A stretch of 23,065 bases of DNA from CAMYLR01 sp039590215 (lineage in GTDB: Bacteria; Gemmatimonadota; Gemmatimonadetes; JACCXV01; JAHWKZ01), in contig JBDHFX010000012.1 in the NCBI GenBank assembly GCA_039590215.1, forward strand, positions 1-23,065, given 5' to 3'. The notes beneath the pieces were generated by a model. The model made no database searches and had not been told where the DNA came from. It saw only the letters and a program-made list of their open reading frames with translations. Every line of letters begins with the position of its first letter. Within the stretch, counting starts at the first letter, position 1. The position numbers were made by a program, and so were the translations under genes. Of this stretch, positions 1 to 6,880 are shown one piece after another.

Positions 1-1050
1 GATCTCCTGCTGGCGACTCTCGGCGCGTGTCCCGCTCTCCATGAGCTGGAGGTAGTCGACGATCACCATTCCGATGTCGCGCTGCTGTTTGAGGCGTCTC
101 GCCTTGGCCCGCATCTCGAGAACGTTCAGCAGGCCGCTGTCATCGATATAGATCGCCGCCCGCCGCAATCGTTCGCAGGCGTCAGCCACGTTCTTCCACT
201 GATCGCTCGACGCCTGACCGGTGCGCAGCGTCTTGAGCGACACACCCCCCTCGGTGCTGATCAGTCGCTGAACGAGCTGCTCCATCGACATCTCGAGGCT
301 GAAGACCGCGACCGGAAGGTCTTCCACGATCGCCGCGTGGGCTGCGATGTTCAGCGCAAGGCTCGTCTTTCCCATCGAAGGGCGGCCGGCCACGATGATC
401 AGATCGCTGAGTTGGAAACCGGCCGTGAACTCGTCGAGATCCCGGAAGCCGGTCGCCACCCCGGTGATCGCTTCCTTCTGCGATGACAGCGATTCGAGTT
501 GCATCAGCGCCCCTTGAAGCAGCTGGCTGATGGCGGTAAACGACTTCTTGAAGCGGTGCTCCGACAGACGGAAGATCCGCTCTTCCGCGCGATTCAGAAG
601 TTGGTCGGAGCGGTCAGTAGACCGATACGCCTCGGTAGCGATATCGGTGCCGGCCAGAATCAGCCGCCGCTTGACCGCGGAGTCCAGGACCAACCGTGCG
701 TGGTAGTCGATATTGGCGGCGGTCGGCACGATCTCGACGATGCGCGCCAGGTATTCCTCGCCGCCGACCTCTTCGAGCGCTCCCAGCCGATTGAGCTCTT
801 CACGCACCGCGAGCGCGTCCGGCGCGTGCCCCTGATCGCGGAGGTCCCCAATGGCAGCAAAGATCCGCCGGTGAGCGGGATGGTAAAAGTCCTCCCGGTC
901 GAGAATCTCCATCGCTCGATCTGCGGCGGTCTCCTCGAGCAACATCCCGCCGAGAACTGAGATCTCGGCTTCGTCGCTGTGTGGTGGAACCCGTTCGACC
1001 CCAGTCGGGGTCATGATCGCGGAAGGGATCGTGGCCACGCCGTCGGTCAT
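1..1050 (-). CDS. dnaB: Replicative DNA helicase DnaB (C-terminal part outside window)
   Basis: This is the ring helicase that unwinds DNA at the replication fork. My reverse-strand translation from ATG at 1048-1050 stays open to base 1, giving 350 residues; the remaining C-terminal part, roughly 100-150 residues in this family, lies outside. The DnaB N-terminal domain comes first (about residues 24-125, starting with SDEAEISVLGGMLL), then the linker, then the RecA-like core with Walker A GRPSMGKTS and Walker B VIVDYLQL near the window edge. The start overlaps the upstream udg stop as ATGA, so translation is probably coupled. A later in-frame ATG at codon 13 is possible, but the overlap favours the first. 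It is the last visible gene of the yicC-gmk-rpoZ-coaBC-udg-dnaB operon. The family assignment is certain. Confidence 0.96.
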   Translation of the reverse strand, partial: MTDGVATIPSAIMTPTGVERVPPHSDEAEISVLGGMLLEETAADRAMEILDREDFYHPAHRRIFAAIGDLRDQGHAPDALAVREELNRLGALEEVGGEEYLARIVEIVPTAANIDYHARLVLDSAVKRRLILAGTDIATEAYRSTDRSDQLLNRAEERIFRLSEHRFKKSFTAISQLLQGALMQLESLSSQKEAITGVATGFRDLDEFTAGFQLSDLIIVAGRPSMGKTSLALNIAAHAAIVEDLPVAVFSLEMSMEQLVQRLISTEGGVSLKTLRTGQASSDQWKNVADACERLRRAAIYIDDSGLLNVLEMRAKARRLKQQRDIGMVIVDYLQLMESGTRAESRQQEI

Positions 1051-1766
1051 TGCGAAGCCCGCCTCTGCAGCTCCTCGTCGTACACTTTTCTAGCCAACTG
1101 AACATCCTCCCACGTCGGGCGCTTGAGGTTTGGGTTTCGCAGCAGCGCCGCCGGATGATACGTCGCCACCAACGACACGCCCCTATACTCAAACACGCGA
1201 CCGCGGAGCGACGCCATCGAGCCGTCGATGTTCAGCAGTGTGCGCGCGGCGTGACGACCGAGCGCCAGGATCACAGCCGGATCGATGATCTCGATCTGCC
1301 GCTCGAGGTACGGCTCGCAGGCCGCGATCTGATTCGGGGTCGGATCGGCGTTCTTTGGCGGCCGGCTCTTCAAAATATTGGTGATAAACACTTCGTCACG
1401 CCCGAAACCGATCGCCGCCAGGATCTTCGTCAACAGCTGGCCGGCCTTCCCGACGAACGCCTCACCCTGCTGATCCTCGTAGTAGCCCGGCGCTTCGCCG
1501 ACGATCATAAAACCGGTGTCCGGTGTTCCGCTACCAAAGACGCCTTGGGTTCGGCTCTTGTGGAGCTCGCACTTGGTGCAGTCGAGCACTTCCTGCCGCA
1601 GCGCATCCCATCCGGCAGCGTCAAAACCGCTCTCATCCGGGGCGGTACTGGTTGAGCTTACCGTCTCCTCGGCCACTTCGTCTGTCCGATACAAGAAACG
1701 CTCGCCAAGAGCTCGGGCTCTCGCCAACCGAGCGACCCCCTCGCCACTCGCTCTTTGCCCGCTCAC
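1047..1766 (-). CDS. Family-4-type uracil-DNA glycosylase
   Basis: This enzyme removes uracil from DNA in base-excision repair. The protein has 239 residues with a GTG start that overlaps the coaBC stop as GTGA. An N-terminal extension of about 55 residues of low conservation precedes the catalytic domain. Visible motifs are CTKC (C63, C66), GEAPGYYEDQQGEAFVG (about 90-106; the GEAPG motif of family 4), the RPPKNADPTP block, AAC at 150 and the C-terminal YHPAALLRN (203-211). Family-4 enzymes bind a 4Fe-4S cluster through four cysteines. Three are present here, but the residue before RPP, usually Cys, is Ser134, so cluster binding may be altered. It lies between coaBC and dnaB and reads as part of the same transcript. 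The family is clear; whether the cluster is intact is open. Confidence 0.93.
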   Translation of the reverse strand: MSGQRASGEGVARLARARALGERFLYRTDEVAEETVSSTSTAPDESGFDAAGWDALRQEVLDCTKCELHKSRTQGVFGSGTPDTGFMIVGEAPGYYEDQQGEAFVGKAGQLLTKILAAIGFGRDEVFITNILKSRPPKNADPTPNQIAACEPYLERQIEIIDPAVILALGRHAARTLLNIDGSMASLRGRVFEYRGVSLVATYHPAALLRNPNLKRPTWEDVQLARKVYDEELQRRASQ

Positions 1767-3016
1767 CTCTCGGCCGTCGTCAATGCACTCTGTTGATCGA
1801 GAACGTGGTTGACGAGCCGCTCAGCCAGCTCGCTTTTCGACATCAACTCAAAATCGGTGATCGCTCCGTCGCGACCCAACAACGCCACCCGGTTCGTGGT
1901 GTGACCGAATCCGGCGCCTTCTTCGAGTGGGTTGTTCACGACGATGTAATCGCAACCCTTCGATTCGAGTTTCGTCCGAGCGCGCTCGAGTATGTCATCG
2001 GTCTCGACCGCAAAACCAACCAGCACCGTCTTCGGATCACGATTGGCGGCTGCGCGCGCCAAGATATCCTCGGTGCGGGCCAGCTGTAACACGCCGTCCC
2101 ACTCGTCCTTCTTGAGCTTGTGCTCCGCGCTCTCAGGCGACCAGTCGTTCACCGCCGCCGCCATCCAAAGTTGTGCCGCGCCAGGCAGCGCCGCGTGGAC
2201 CGCCTCACTCATCTCGGCGACCGTTCGCACCGCGACCGTCCGGACGAAAGGCGGTGGTGGCACCTCGGTCCGACCGTGAATCAGCGTGACATCGGCTCCC
2301 TGGAGCCACGCCGCTCTGGCGAGCGCGAAACCCATCCGCCCACTGGCGCGATTAGTCAGCGTTCGCGCCGGATCGACGTCCTCCTCGGTGCGGCCGGCAG
2401 TCACAACGACGCGATGGCCCTCGAGACGCGTTGAGCCGTTGACCACCCGATCGAGCGCCGCCACAATAGATCGGTTGCCCGGCCACCGACCGATCCCCTC
2501 CTCGCCGCACGCCAACGGCCCCTCGTCCGGGGTGACGATCCAATACCCGCGTTCGCGCAACACCGCGCGGTTGGCAACCACCGCCGGGTGGGCGTACATC
2601 GTCGCGTTCATGGTCGGCACGAGCACCACCGGGGTCTTTCGCGGATCGACCGCCAGCAGCGTCGTCGTCAACAGGTCGTCACCAATCCCCGCCGCGGCCT
2701 TGCCGAGCAGGCTAGCGGTAGCCGGAGCCACAACCAGCGCATCGATGCCGCGGGCGAAATCGAGATGCGGAAACTGAGAGTAGGCGCCCTCCTCGTCGTG
2801 GGACCATCCTTCCCACAGCGAGGTTCCGACATGCTCGCCGCTCAATGCCTCGAACAGCGCGGGCCGTACGAGCTCAGCCGCTGAAGCACTCTCGACGACG
2901 CGAACCCGCGCGCCCGCCCGCTGCAGATCGCGCATGAGGTCAACCGCCTTGTAGCAGGCGATGCCGGACGTCACCCCGAGGGTGACAACCCGGCCAGCGA
3001 ATGGTTGAGGTTCGAC
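1763..3016 (-). CDS. coaBC: Bifunctional CoaBC (phosphopantothenoylcysteine synthetase/decarboxylase), apparent GTC start
   Basis: CoaBC carries out two steps of coenzyme A synthesis: CTP-dependent coupling of cysteine to 4'-phosphopantothenate, then FMN-dependent decarboxylation. The N-terminal CoaC flavoprotein half shows GVTSGIACYKA, PHLDF, PATAS, PTMNATM and ACGEEGIGRW; the C-terminal CoaB half shows VTAGRTEEDVDP, NRASGRMGFALA, HKLKKDE and VGFAVET. The only ordinary start codon in frame is GTG at 2974, which would delete the first beta-strand (RVVTLGV) of the flavoprotein fold. The frame is open back to a TAA at 3029-3031 with no ATG, GTG or TTG. A GTC at 3014-3016 shares its first base with the rpoZ TAG and lies 8 nt after AAGAGG, giving 417 residues, so I place the start there by inference. 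Either GTC is really used, or one base is wrong or mutated (GTG would fit perfectly). Confidence 0.93.
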   Translation of the reverse strand, partial: VEPQPFAGRVVTLGVTSGIACYKAVDLMRDLQRAGARVRVVESASAAELVRPALFEALSGEHVGTSLWEGWSHDEEGAYSQFPHLDFARGIDALVVAPATASLLGKAAAGIGDDLLTTTLLAVDPRKTPVVLVPTMNATMYAHPAVVANRAVLRERGYWIVTPDEGPLACGEEGIGRWPGNRSIVAALDRVVNGSTRLEGHRVVVTAGRTEEDVDPARTLTNRASGRMGFALARAAWLQGADVTLIHGRTEVPPPPFVRTVAVRTVAEMSEAVHAALPGAAQLWMAAAVNDWSPESAEHKLKKDEWDGVLQLARTEDILARAAANRDPKTVLVGFAVETDDILERARTKLESKGCDYIVVNNPLEEGAGFGHTTNRVALLGRDGAITDFELMSKSELAERLVNHVLDQQSALTTAER

Positions 3017-3228
3017 TACGACGACCTCTTATCTACGACTGCGTAGTCGATCTCGCCGGCAACGAGGTCTTCTAGAGCTCGCGTCGTGTACTTGCTCTTC
3101 CACTCCTTACCACCTTCCTTGGGCAGCTCGTTGAGCTTGCGCGCGTAGGCGGCAGCGACCATGATCGACTCGTACTTGTTGTCGCCCGAGGTCGCGGCGG
3201 CGATCTCACCTGCTGTGTAAACCTGCAT
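3016..3228 (-). CDS. rpoZ: RNA polymerase omega subunit
   Basis: Omega helps assemble RNA polymerase by chaperoning the beta' subunit, and in many bacteria it forms part of a (p)ppGpp site. The product has 70 residues, normal for the family. It shows the conserved order NKYESIMVAAAYARKLNE (helical core) followed by KYTTRALEDLVAGEI near the end. I chose ATG at 3226-3228 because a perfect AGGAGG lies 6 nt upstream; the TTG directly before it would be only 3 nt away. The ATG shares its A with the gmk stop (TGATG). The gmk-rpoZ-coaBC order is common in bacteria and supports the call despite the small size. Confidence 0.93.
   Translation of the reverse strand: MQVYTAGEIAAATSGDNKYESIMVAAAYARKLNELPKEGGKEWKSKYTTRALEDLVAGEIDYAVVDKRSS
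3025..3030 (-). promoter_or_regulatory. Shine-Dalgarno-like site for coaBC inside the rpoZ 3' end
   Basis: The minus strand reads AAGAGG, ending 8 nt before the GTC at 3014-3016. It lies within the last codons of rpoZ, as expected for coupled translation. It is the main support for placing the coaBC start at a non-canonical codon. Confidence 0.5.
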
Positions 3229-3896
3229 CAATTTCCTCCTGATTCGCAGATCGCTTCCACTCGTCCTCGATCGGGAAAGCGGCTATCGATCCATTCTTGA
3301 AGGCTATCACGCCGAGCGCGTCGATGCTCCTCGGCGCGGATGATACTCGCGAACACTTCAACCGTTCTCTTCACCTCGTGATTGACGATCACGTACCGAT
3401 AATCAGCCACGCAGTCGATCTCGTTTAGCGCCTCATCCACCCGTGCCTGGATAGCCTCCGGCGACTCCGTGCCACGACCCTGAAGGCGCTCTTCCAGCGT
3501 CGCATGAGAAGGCGGTAGCAAAAACACGGTTACCGCGTCGGGGTATTCGCGCATGAGCTGTGCACCACCCTGAACGTCGACGTCGAGCAGCACATGAAAG
3601 CCGTCCGCCAGCGCAGCTACGATTTCCGACCTGGGTGTACCATAGAAATGGCCGTGCACCAACGCCCACTCGGCCAACTCGTCCACGTCTCTGGCGCGCT
3701 CGAACTCTATCACATCAACGAAACGGTAATCCCCCTCGTCTATCTCGCCCTCGCGCTGGGGGCGGGTCGTCAGCGAGACCGAGAATCGCAGCCTCGGGTC
3801 CAGCTTCAAGATCTCGTTCGCGACCGTGGTTTTGCCAGCTCCACTTGGCGCCGACAAGATGATCGGAAACGGTCGTGTCGTGGCCTCCACGCTCAC
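3228..3896 (-). CDS. gmk: Guanylate kinase
   Basis: Guanylate kinase makes GDP from GMP using ATP, and is needed for GTP and dGTP supply and GMP recycling. The product has 222 residues, close to the usual 200-210 with slightly longer ends. Visible are the P-loop SAPSGAGKTTV (about 15-25), the GMP-binding segment SLTTRPQREGEIDEGDYRFV, EWALVHGHFYGTP, the acidic DVDVQGG strand, and FLLPPS followed by LQGRGTESPE (lid region). The start is GTG at 3894-3896, overlapping the yicC stop as GTGA. The stop overlaps the rpoZ start by one base. The neighbouring omega subunit suggests a link between guanine nucleotide supply and transcription. The call is secure. Confidence 0.96.
   Translation of the reverse strand: MSVEATTRPFPIILSAPSGAGKTTVANEILKLDPRLRFSVSLTTRPQREGEIDEGDYRFVDVIEFERARDVDELAEWALVHGHFYGTPRSEIVAALADGFHVLLDVDVQGGAQLMREYPDAVTVFLLPPSHATLEERLQGRGTESPEAIQARVDEALNEIDCVADYRYVIVNHEVKRTVEVFASIIRAEEHRRARRDSLQEWIDSRFPDRGRVEAICESGGN
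3235..3240 (-). promoter_or_regulatory. Strong ribosome binding site for rpoZ
   Basis: A consensus AGGAGG on the minus strand ends 6 nt before the ATG at 3228. It sits within the last codons of gmk and decides between the TTG (3231) and ATG (3228) starts. Confidence 0.8.
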
Positions 3897-4783
3897 TCGA
3901 CGTTCTCGGCTTGCTCGCGGAGTTTTTCCATCTCGGACTTGATCTCGATCGCCGCCTGCTGCATCTCGGCATCATTCGCTTTGGCCGCCACGGTATTCGC
4001 TTCGCGGTTCATCTCCTGAATCAGGAATGTGAGCTTGCGGCCGACGGCTCCACCGTTGCCGGCCGTCAACTCTGACCCAAACTGCTCGATGTGGGTTCGC
4101 ATACGCATCAGCTCCTCGCTGATATCGAGCCGATCCGCGATAAGCACGATCTCCTGCGCCACTCGATGGTCGAGTTCCTCCGCCAACTCGGGTACCAAAG
4201 CCTGCACTTTGTCGCGCAATCGATGCCGCTCATGTTGCTCGCGCTCCGGCGCCCGCTCCTGAAGCACCTGACGCCAACGTTCGATCGTCTCCAAGCGGCT
4301 CCGAAACTCTCGCTCCAGCGCCTCTCCCTCCGTGCTGCGGCTCACCACCAGCTCGTCCAACGCCACGCCCAGAGCCTGACGAGCTCCGTCCAGGAACGTG
4401 GCGTCGTCGAGCACCTCGCCTGCTGAATGCCACTCTACGACCCCGGGCAGCGACAACAGCGTCTGAATGCTGATCCCACCTTCGACCCGGCTCCCGAGGC
4501 CCCGAGCGATCTCGAGAAACTGGTCGACGAGTTGCTGGTTCACCCGTGGCGCCTGCGAACTGCCTCCGCCAACCGGCTCGATCTCGACCTTGGCCGATAG
4601 GTGACCCCGCTCACACCGCTCGGCGCATTGCGCCACCAGCGTGTTCTCGAGATGGCTGAACTCCCGCGGAAGTCGGAGCTTGGTGTTGAGAAAGCGGTGG
4701 TTGACGGACTTTATCTCGGCGAGAAACTGGTACCTGTCCACCTGCGCCTCGCCGCGCCCGAACCCAGTCATGCTATGAATCAC
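3893..4783 (-). CDS. yicC: YicC-family endoribonuclease
   Basis: The YicC family has been described as endoribonucleases affecting small-RNA and mRNA stability in E. coli; its role here is inferred. The product has 296 residues, typical length. The N terminus is the family signature IHSMTGFGRGE, followed by LAEIKSVNHRFL; the C-terminal DUF1732 part contains EELMRMRTHIEQF and GRKLTFLIQEMNREANTVAAK. The start is GTG at 4781-4783, with GGAGG 6 nt upstream; an internal ATG five codons in would cut the conserved N terminus. It is the first gene of the six-gene operon down to dnaB and has a possible promoter just upstream. Its stop overlaps the gmk start (GTGA). Confidence 0.94.
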   Translation of the reverse strand: MIHSMTGFGRGEAQVDRYQFLAEIKSVNHRFLNTKLRLPREFSHLENTLVAQCAERCERGHLSAKVEIEPVGGGSSQAPRVNQQLVDQFLEIARGLGSRVEGGISIQTLLSLPGVVEWHSAGEVLDDATFLDGARQALGVALDELVVSRSTEGEALEREFRSRLETIERWRQVLQERAPEREQHERHRLRDKVQALVPELAEELDHRVAQEIVLIADRLDISEELMRMRTHIEQFGSELTAGNGGAVGRKLTFLIQEMNREANTVAAKANDAEMQQAAIEIKSEMEKLREQAENVE

Positions 4784-4789
4784 GAGACG

Positions 4790-4794
4790 CCTCC
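4790..4794 (-). promoter_or_regulatory. Ribosome binding site for yicC
   Basis: GGAGG on the minus strand lies 6 nt before the GTG at 4783 and supports that start over the downstream ATG at 4771. Confidence 0.75.
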
Positions 4795-4806
4795 GGTGAA
4801 TCTTTA

Positions 4807-4835
4807 AATTTACCGCTAGATCCCTCGATCAGCAA
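4807..4835 (-). promoter_or_regulatory. Possible sigma-70-type promoter for the yicC-dnaB operon
   Basis: On the minus strand TTGCTG (4835-4830) and TAAATT (4812-4807) are separated by 17 bp, about 24 bp upstream of the yicC GTG. The match to consensus is partial (3/6 and 4/6). The AT-rich box stands out in this GC-rich sequence, and this is one of the longer intergenic gaps in the left half, so a promoter is likely here even if the exact boxes are not. Confidence 0.4.
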
Positions 4836-4843
4836 CGATCGAG
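4824..4843 (-). terminator. 7-bp perfect inverted repeat after the DUF1232 gene
   Basis: CTCGATC and GATCGAG flank a 6-nt loop, starting about 10 nt after the DUF1232 stop on the minus strand. No T-run follows, so it is not a classical intrinsic terminator. It overlaps the -35 box of the suggested yicC promoter, so it could instead be an operator. Function is uncertain. Confidence 0.3.
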
Positions 4844-4852
4844 TTCCCCCGA

Positions 4853-5251
4853 TCAGACCTTCGATTCCCAATCGCCGGGGAGCAGGCTGGCGGCAGCCCC
4901 GACGCCCTGCTTGACCGCCAGAATCAAGTCACGGCGACCGTCCCAGTGCTCGAGCACGACGTCCTCATCGACGCGATTGAGGAGGCTGTGAAGCGCCAGG
5001 AGCGCCACCACGATGTCATCGAGTTGACCCAGCCCGGGCACGAAATCGGGGATCACATCAATCGGCGAAACTAGATACAAGACGGTGCCACCCAGGATGA
5101 GCTTGCTTCGCTTGGGCACCCGAGGGTCGGTCAACAGCCGCTTGAGCAACAGAACAAAGTGCGGCAGGAGCAGCGCCAGCTCGAGCAGAACTTGCTTGGC
5201 TTTGTGGCCAGCGTCGTCTTCGTTCGATATCGGGTACACCTGCTCAGGCAC
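4853..5251 (-). CDS. DUF1232 (YkvA-like) small membrane-associated protein
   Basis: This is a 132-residue protein of the DUF1232 family, whose function is not established. The diagnostic segment is YLVSPIDVIPDFVPGLGQLD, a conserved Pro/Asp-rich motif next to hydrophobic stretches (LALLLPHFVLLLKRLL before it, IVVALLALHSLL after it), suggesting membrane association. I chose GTG at 5249-5251 because GAGGAG lies 7 nt upstream. An upstream GTG at 5266 would add five residues (RRTP-type) but has no comparable site. The start overlaps the end of larB by 8 bp, so the two are probably co-transcribed. A hairpin follows its stop. There is no further evidence for a function. Confidence 0.85.
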   Translation of the reverse strand: MPEQVYPISNEDDAGHKAKQVLLELALLLPHFVLLLKRLLTDPRVPKRSKLILGGTVLYLVSPIDVIPDFVPGLGQLDDIVVALLALHSLLNRVDEDVVLEHWDGRRDLILAVKQGVGAAASLLPGDWESKV

Positions 5252-6056
5252 AGGCGTTCTCCTCACCGGCTATCGAGTCGCTGCCGGAACCCGAGTCGAC
5301 GCCGGATCGGCGCAGAGCATTGATGCGGGCGGCCGCTACTCCGGCGCCAAAACCGTTGTCGATGTTCACCACTGTGACACCGGGAGCGCAGCTGTTCAAC
5401 ATCCCCAGGAGTGCCGTCAGGCCACCAAACGAGGCACCATAGCCGACGCTGGTGGGAACAGCGATGACCGGGGCCGGGGTTAAACCTCCGATAACCGACG
5501 GCAGCGCGCCCTCCATGCCGGCCACGACTACCACCACACCCGCTTCCGCCACCGTTTCGCGGTGGGCCAGCGTGCGGTGGATGCCGGCTACACCGACGTC
5601 GGCCACCCGCACGACCGATTCACCGTGCAGACGCACGGTCTCGATCGCCTCCTCTGCCACCGGGAGATCGCTGGTTCCCGCGGTCATCACCACCACCGGC
5701 CGACCTGCTGCAGGTGGCGGCGCCCCCGCGCTAACGGTGCGCGCCAGCGGGTTGTGGCGCGCGCCAGGGACCACGGCTCGGATCGCCGAAGCATGCTCGT
5801 CGTCAGCTCGCGTGGCCAGCAATCGCCCCGATCGCTCCCACATCCGTGCCGCGATGTCGCCGACTTGCGCAGCGGTTTTGCCGGAGCAGAAGATCGCCTC
5901 TGGAAACCCGGTCCGGGATGCTCGGTGATGATCGATGGTGGCGAACGGAAGCGTCTCGGGCGGCGAAACGGCCTGTAGCTCCCGGTGCGCGTCTTCGACC
6001 GCCAGATGACCGTCCCGAACCGCCCGAAGTATCGTGCGCAACGAGTCTTGCATCAT
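5244..6056 (-). CDS. larB: LarB, nickel-pincer nucleotide cofactor biosynthesis
   Basis: LarB carboxylates and hydrolyses nicotinic acid adenine dinucleotide, the first step towards the nickel-pincer cofactor of lactate racemase and related enzymes. The product has about 270 residues. The C-terminal half is the PurE/AIR-carboxylase-like domain with VVVMTAGTSDLPVAEEA, DVGVAGIHR, VVVAGMEGALPSVIGGL, PTSVGYGASFGG and LNSCAPGVTVVNIDNGFGAG; the Cys in LNSCAPG corresponds to the reactive cysteine of the family. Starts at TTG 6065, ATG 6056 and ATG 6053 are possible. I use the first ATG; no strong Shine-Dalgarno is visible. LarC and LarE, needed for the later steps, are not in the window. It is divergent from the phosphopantetheinyl transferase gene and followed by DUF1232. 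Confidence 0.92.
   Translation of the reverse strand: MMQDSLRTILRAVRDGHLAVEDAHRELQAVSPPETLPFATIDHHRASRTGFPEAIFCSGKTAAQVGDIAARMWERSGRLLATRADDEHASAIRAVVPGARHNPLARTVSAGAPPPAAGRPVVVMTAGTSDLPVAEEAIETVRLHGESVVRVADVGVAGIHRTLAHRETVAEAGVVVVVAGMEGALPSVIGGLTPAPVIAVPTSVGYGASFGGLTALLGMLNSCAPGVTVVNIDNGFGAGVAAARINALRRSGVDSGSGSDSIAGEENACA
5259..5264 (-). promoter_or_regulatory. Ribosome binding site for the DUF1232 gene
   Basis: GAGGAG on the minus strand, inside the last codons of larB, lies 7 nt before the GTG at 5251 and selects that start. Confidence 0.6.
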
Positions 6057-6864
6057 TAGGTTCAAGTCTATCGTCCGCTGTCATCACGTACCACCGAAGC
6101 GCCGGAGCCTCTCGCTGGCCTGGGATCCACCACCACGACAACTCAGTCTCGTCAACGACGAAGTTCACGTGTGGCGGATCGAGCTCGATGTGTCACCGTC
6201 GTCGTTGGCACGGGCCCGCGACGTGCTGTCGACCGGCGAACGCCGGCGCGCAGCCCGTTACCGAGTGCCGGATCGGCGACACCGCTTCGTCTCGGCGCGG
6301 GCTGCGCTGCGCGCGATCCTCGCCGGTTATGTCGGCCAGTCACCAGCCACGGTGCGATTGGGTCTACACCCGTCCGGTCGTCCATTTCTCCACTCTCGCG
6401 GAGACGACTCGATCGACTTCAACCTCGCGCACTCGGGTCACATGGCGCTGGTCGCAGTGGCACGTGGTCGCTCGGTGGGCGTCGATATCGAGCAGCTGAG
6501 GCCCGGTCTCCCTTACGAGCGCATCGCCGAGCGATTCTTTGCCGACCGCGAGGTCGCAGCGCTGCAAGAGGTCCCAAACGCGGGTCGACCGGCCGCCTTT
6601 TTCACGTGCTGGACACGGAAGGAAGCGTACCTCAAAGCCAGCGATCACGAGCTCGGGATGGGCTTGCCCGCGGCGCTTTCTCGTTTCGCGATCGTGTCGC
6701 AGCCAGATCGGTCAATCGCGATCTTGTCGGTTCCCGGTCGCCCCAACGAGACGACCCATTGGTCGCTGGTCGACCTCGACGTCGGGGCGGGGTTCGCCGG
6801 TGCGCTGGCGATCGAAGGCCGTGCCAAGTCACGCCTTTTCGATTGGGTCGCGCCTACACAGTGA
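6034..6864 (+). CDS. Sfp-type 4'-phosphopantetheinyl transferase (start uncertain, probably 6115)
   Basis: The enzyme transfers 4'-phosphopantetheine from CoA to a serine of acyl- or peptidyl-carrier proteins. Motifs, numbered from GTG 6034, are VHVWRIELD (44-52, first strand), FNLAHSGHMALVAV (129-142), GVDIEQ (149-154; Mg-binding D151 and E153) and CWTRKEAYLKASDHELGMGL (192-211; W193, K196, E197). The size fits the two-lobed Sfp type rather than the short AcpS type. The only ordinary in-frame starts are GTG 6034, which runs into larB on the other strand and adds an unusual basic leader, and GTG 6169, which removes the first strand. CTG 6115, 7 nt after GGAG, gives the most natural N terminus (about 249 residues). 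No polyketide or peptide synthetase is in the window, so the partner is unknown. Confidence 0.88.
   Translation: MRNESCIIRFKSIVRCHHVPPKRRSLSLAWDPPPRQLSLVNDEVHVWRIELDVSPSSLARARDVLSTGERRRAARYRVPDRRHRFVSARAALRAILAGYVGQSPATVRLGLHPSGRPFLHSRGDDSIDFNLAHSGHMALVAVARGRSVGVDIEQLRPGLPYERIAERFFADREVAALQEVPNAGRPAAFFTCWTRKEAYLKASDHELGMGLPAALSRFAIVSQPDRSIAILSVPGRPNETTHWSLVDLDVGAGFAGALAIEGRAKSRLFDWVAPTQ
6057..6114. other. Divergent intergenic region between larB and the PPTase gene
   Basis: These 58 bp separate the larB ATG from the likely start of the phosphopantetheinyl transferase. Promoters for both directions should lie in or near it, but I see no convincing -35/-10 pair in either direction. It holds the GGAG site described separately. 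Confidence 0.4.
6104..6107 (+). promoter_or_regulatory. Shine-Dalgarno-like GGAG before a CTG codon
   Basis: GGAG ends 7 nt before the in-frame CTG at 6115-6117, which precedes AWDPPPRQL, where the phosphopantetheinyl transferase would be expected to begin. It supports CTG initiation by inference only. Confidence 0.35.
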
Positions 6865-6880
6865 TCATCCGATCTCAGCG

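Noticed and set aside
3016..3031. Programmed -1 frameshift fusing rpoZ to coaBC
   Set aside because: The usable window between the TAA in the coaBC frame and the rpoZ TAG is only a few codons (AAG AGG TCG TCG) and contains no classical slippery heptamer. A GTC start with a Shine-Dalgarno site is simpler.
4824..4843. Classical intrinsic terminator between the DUF1232 gene and yicC
   Set aside because: The stem is real, but no T-run follows on the minus strand and it overlaps a promoter-like box, so I list it only as a hairpin of uncertain role.
6539..6880. Upstream extension of the Omp85-like frame by 114 codons
   Set aside because: It lies over the C-terminal part of the phosphopantetheinyl transferase in another frame, is Arg/Ser-rich, and would bury the clear signal peptide that begins at ATG 6881.
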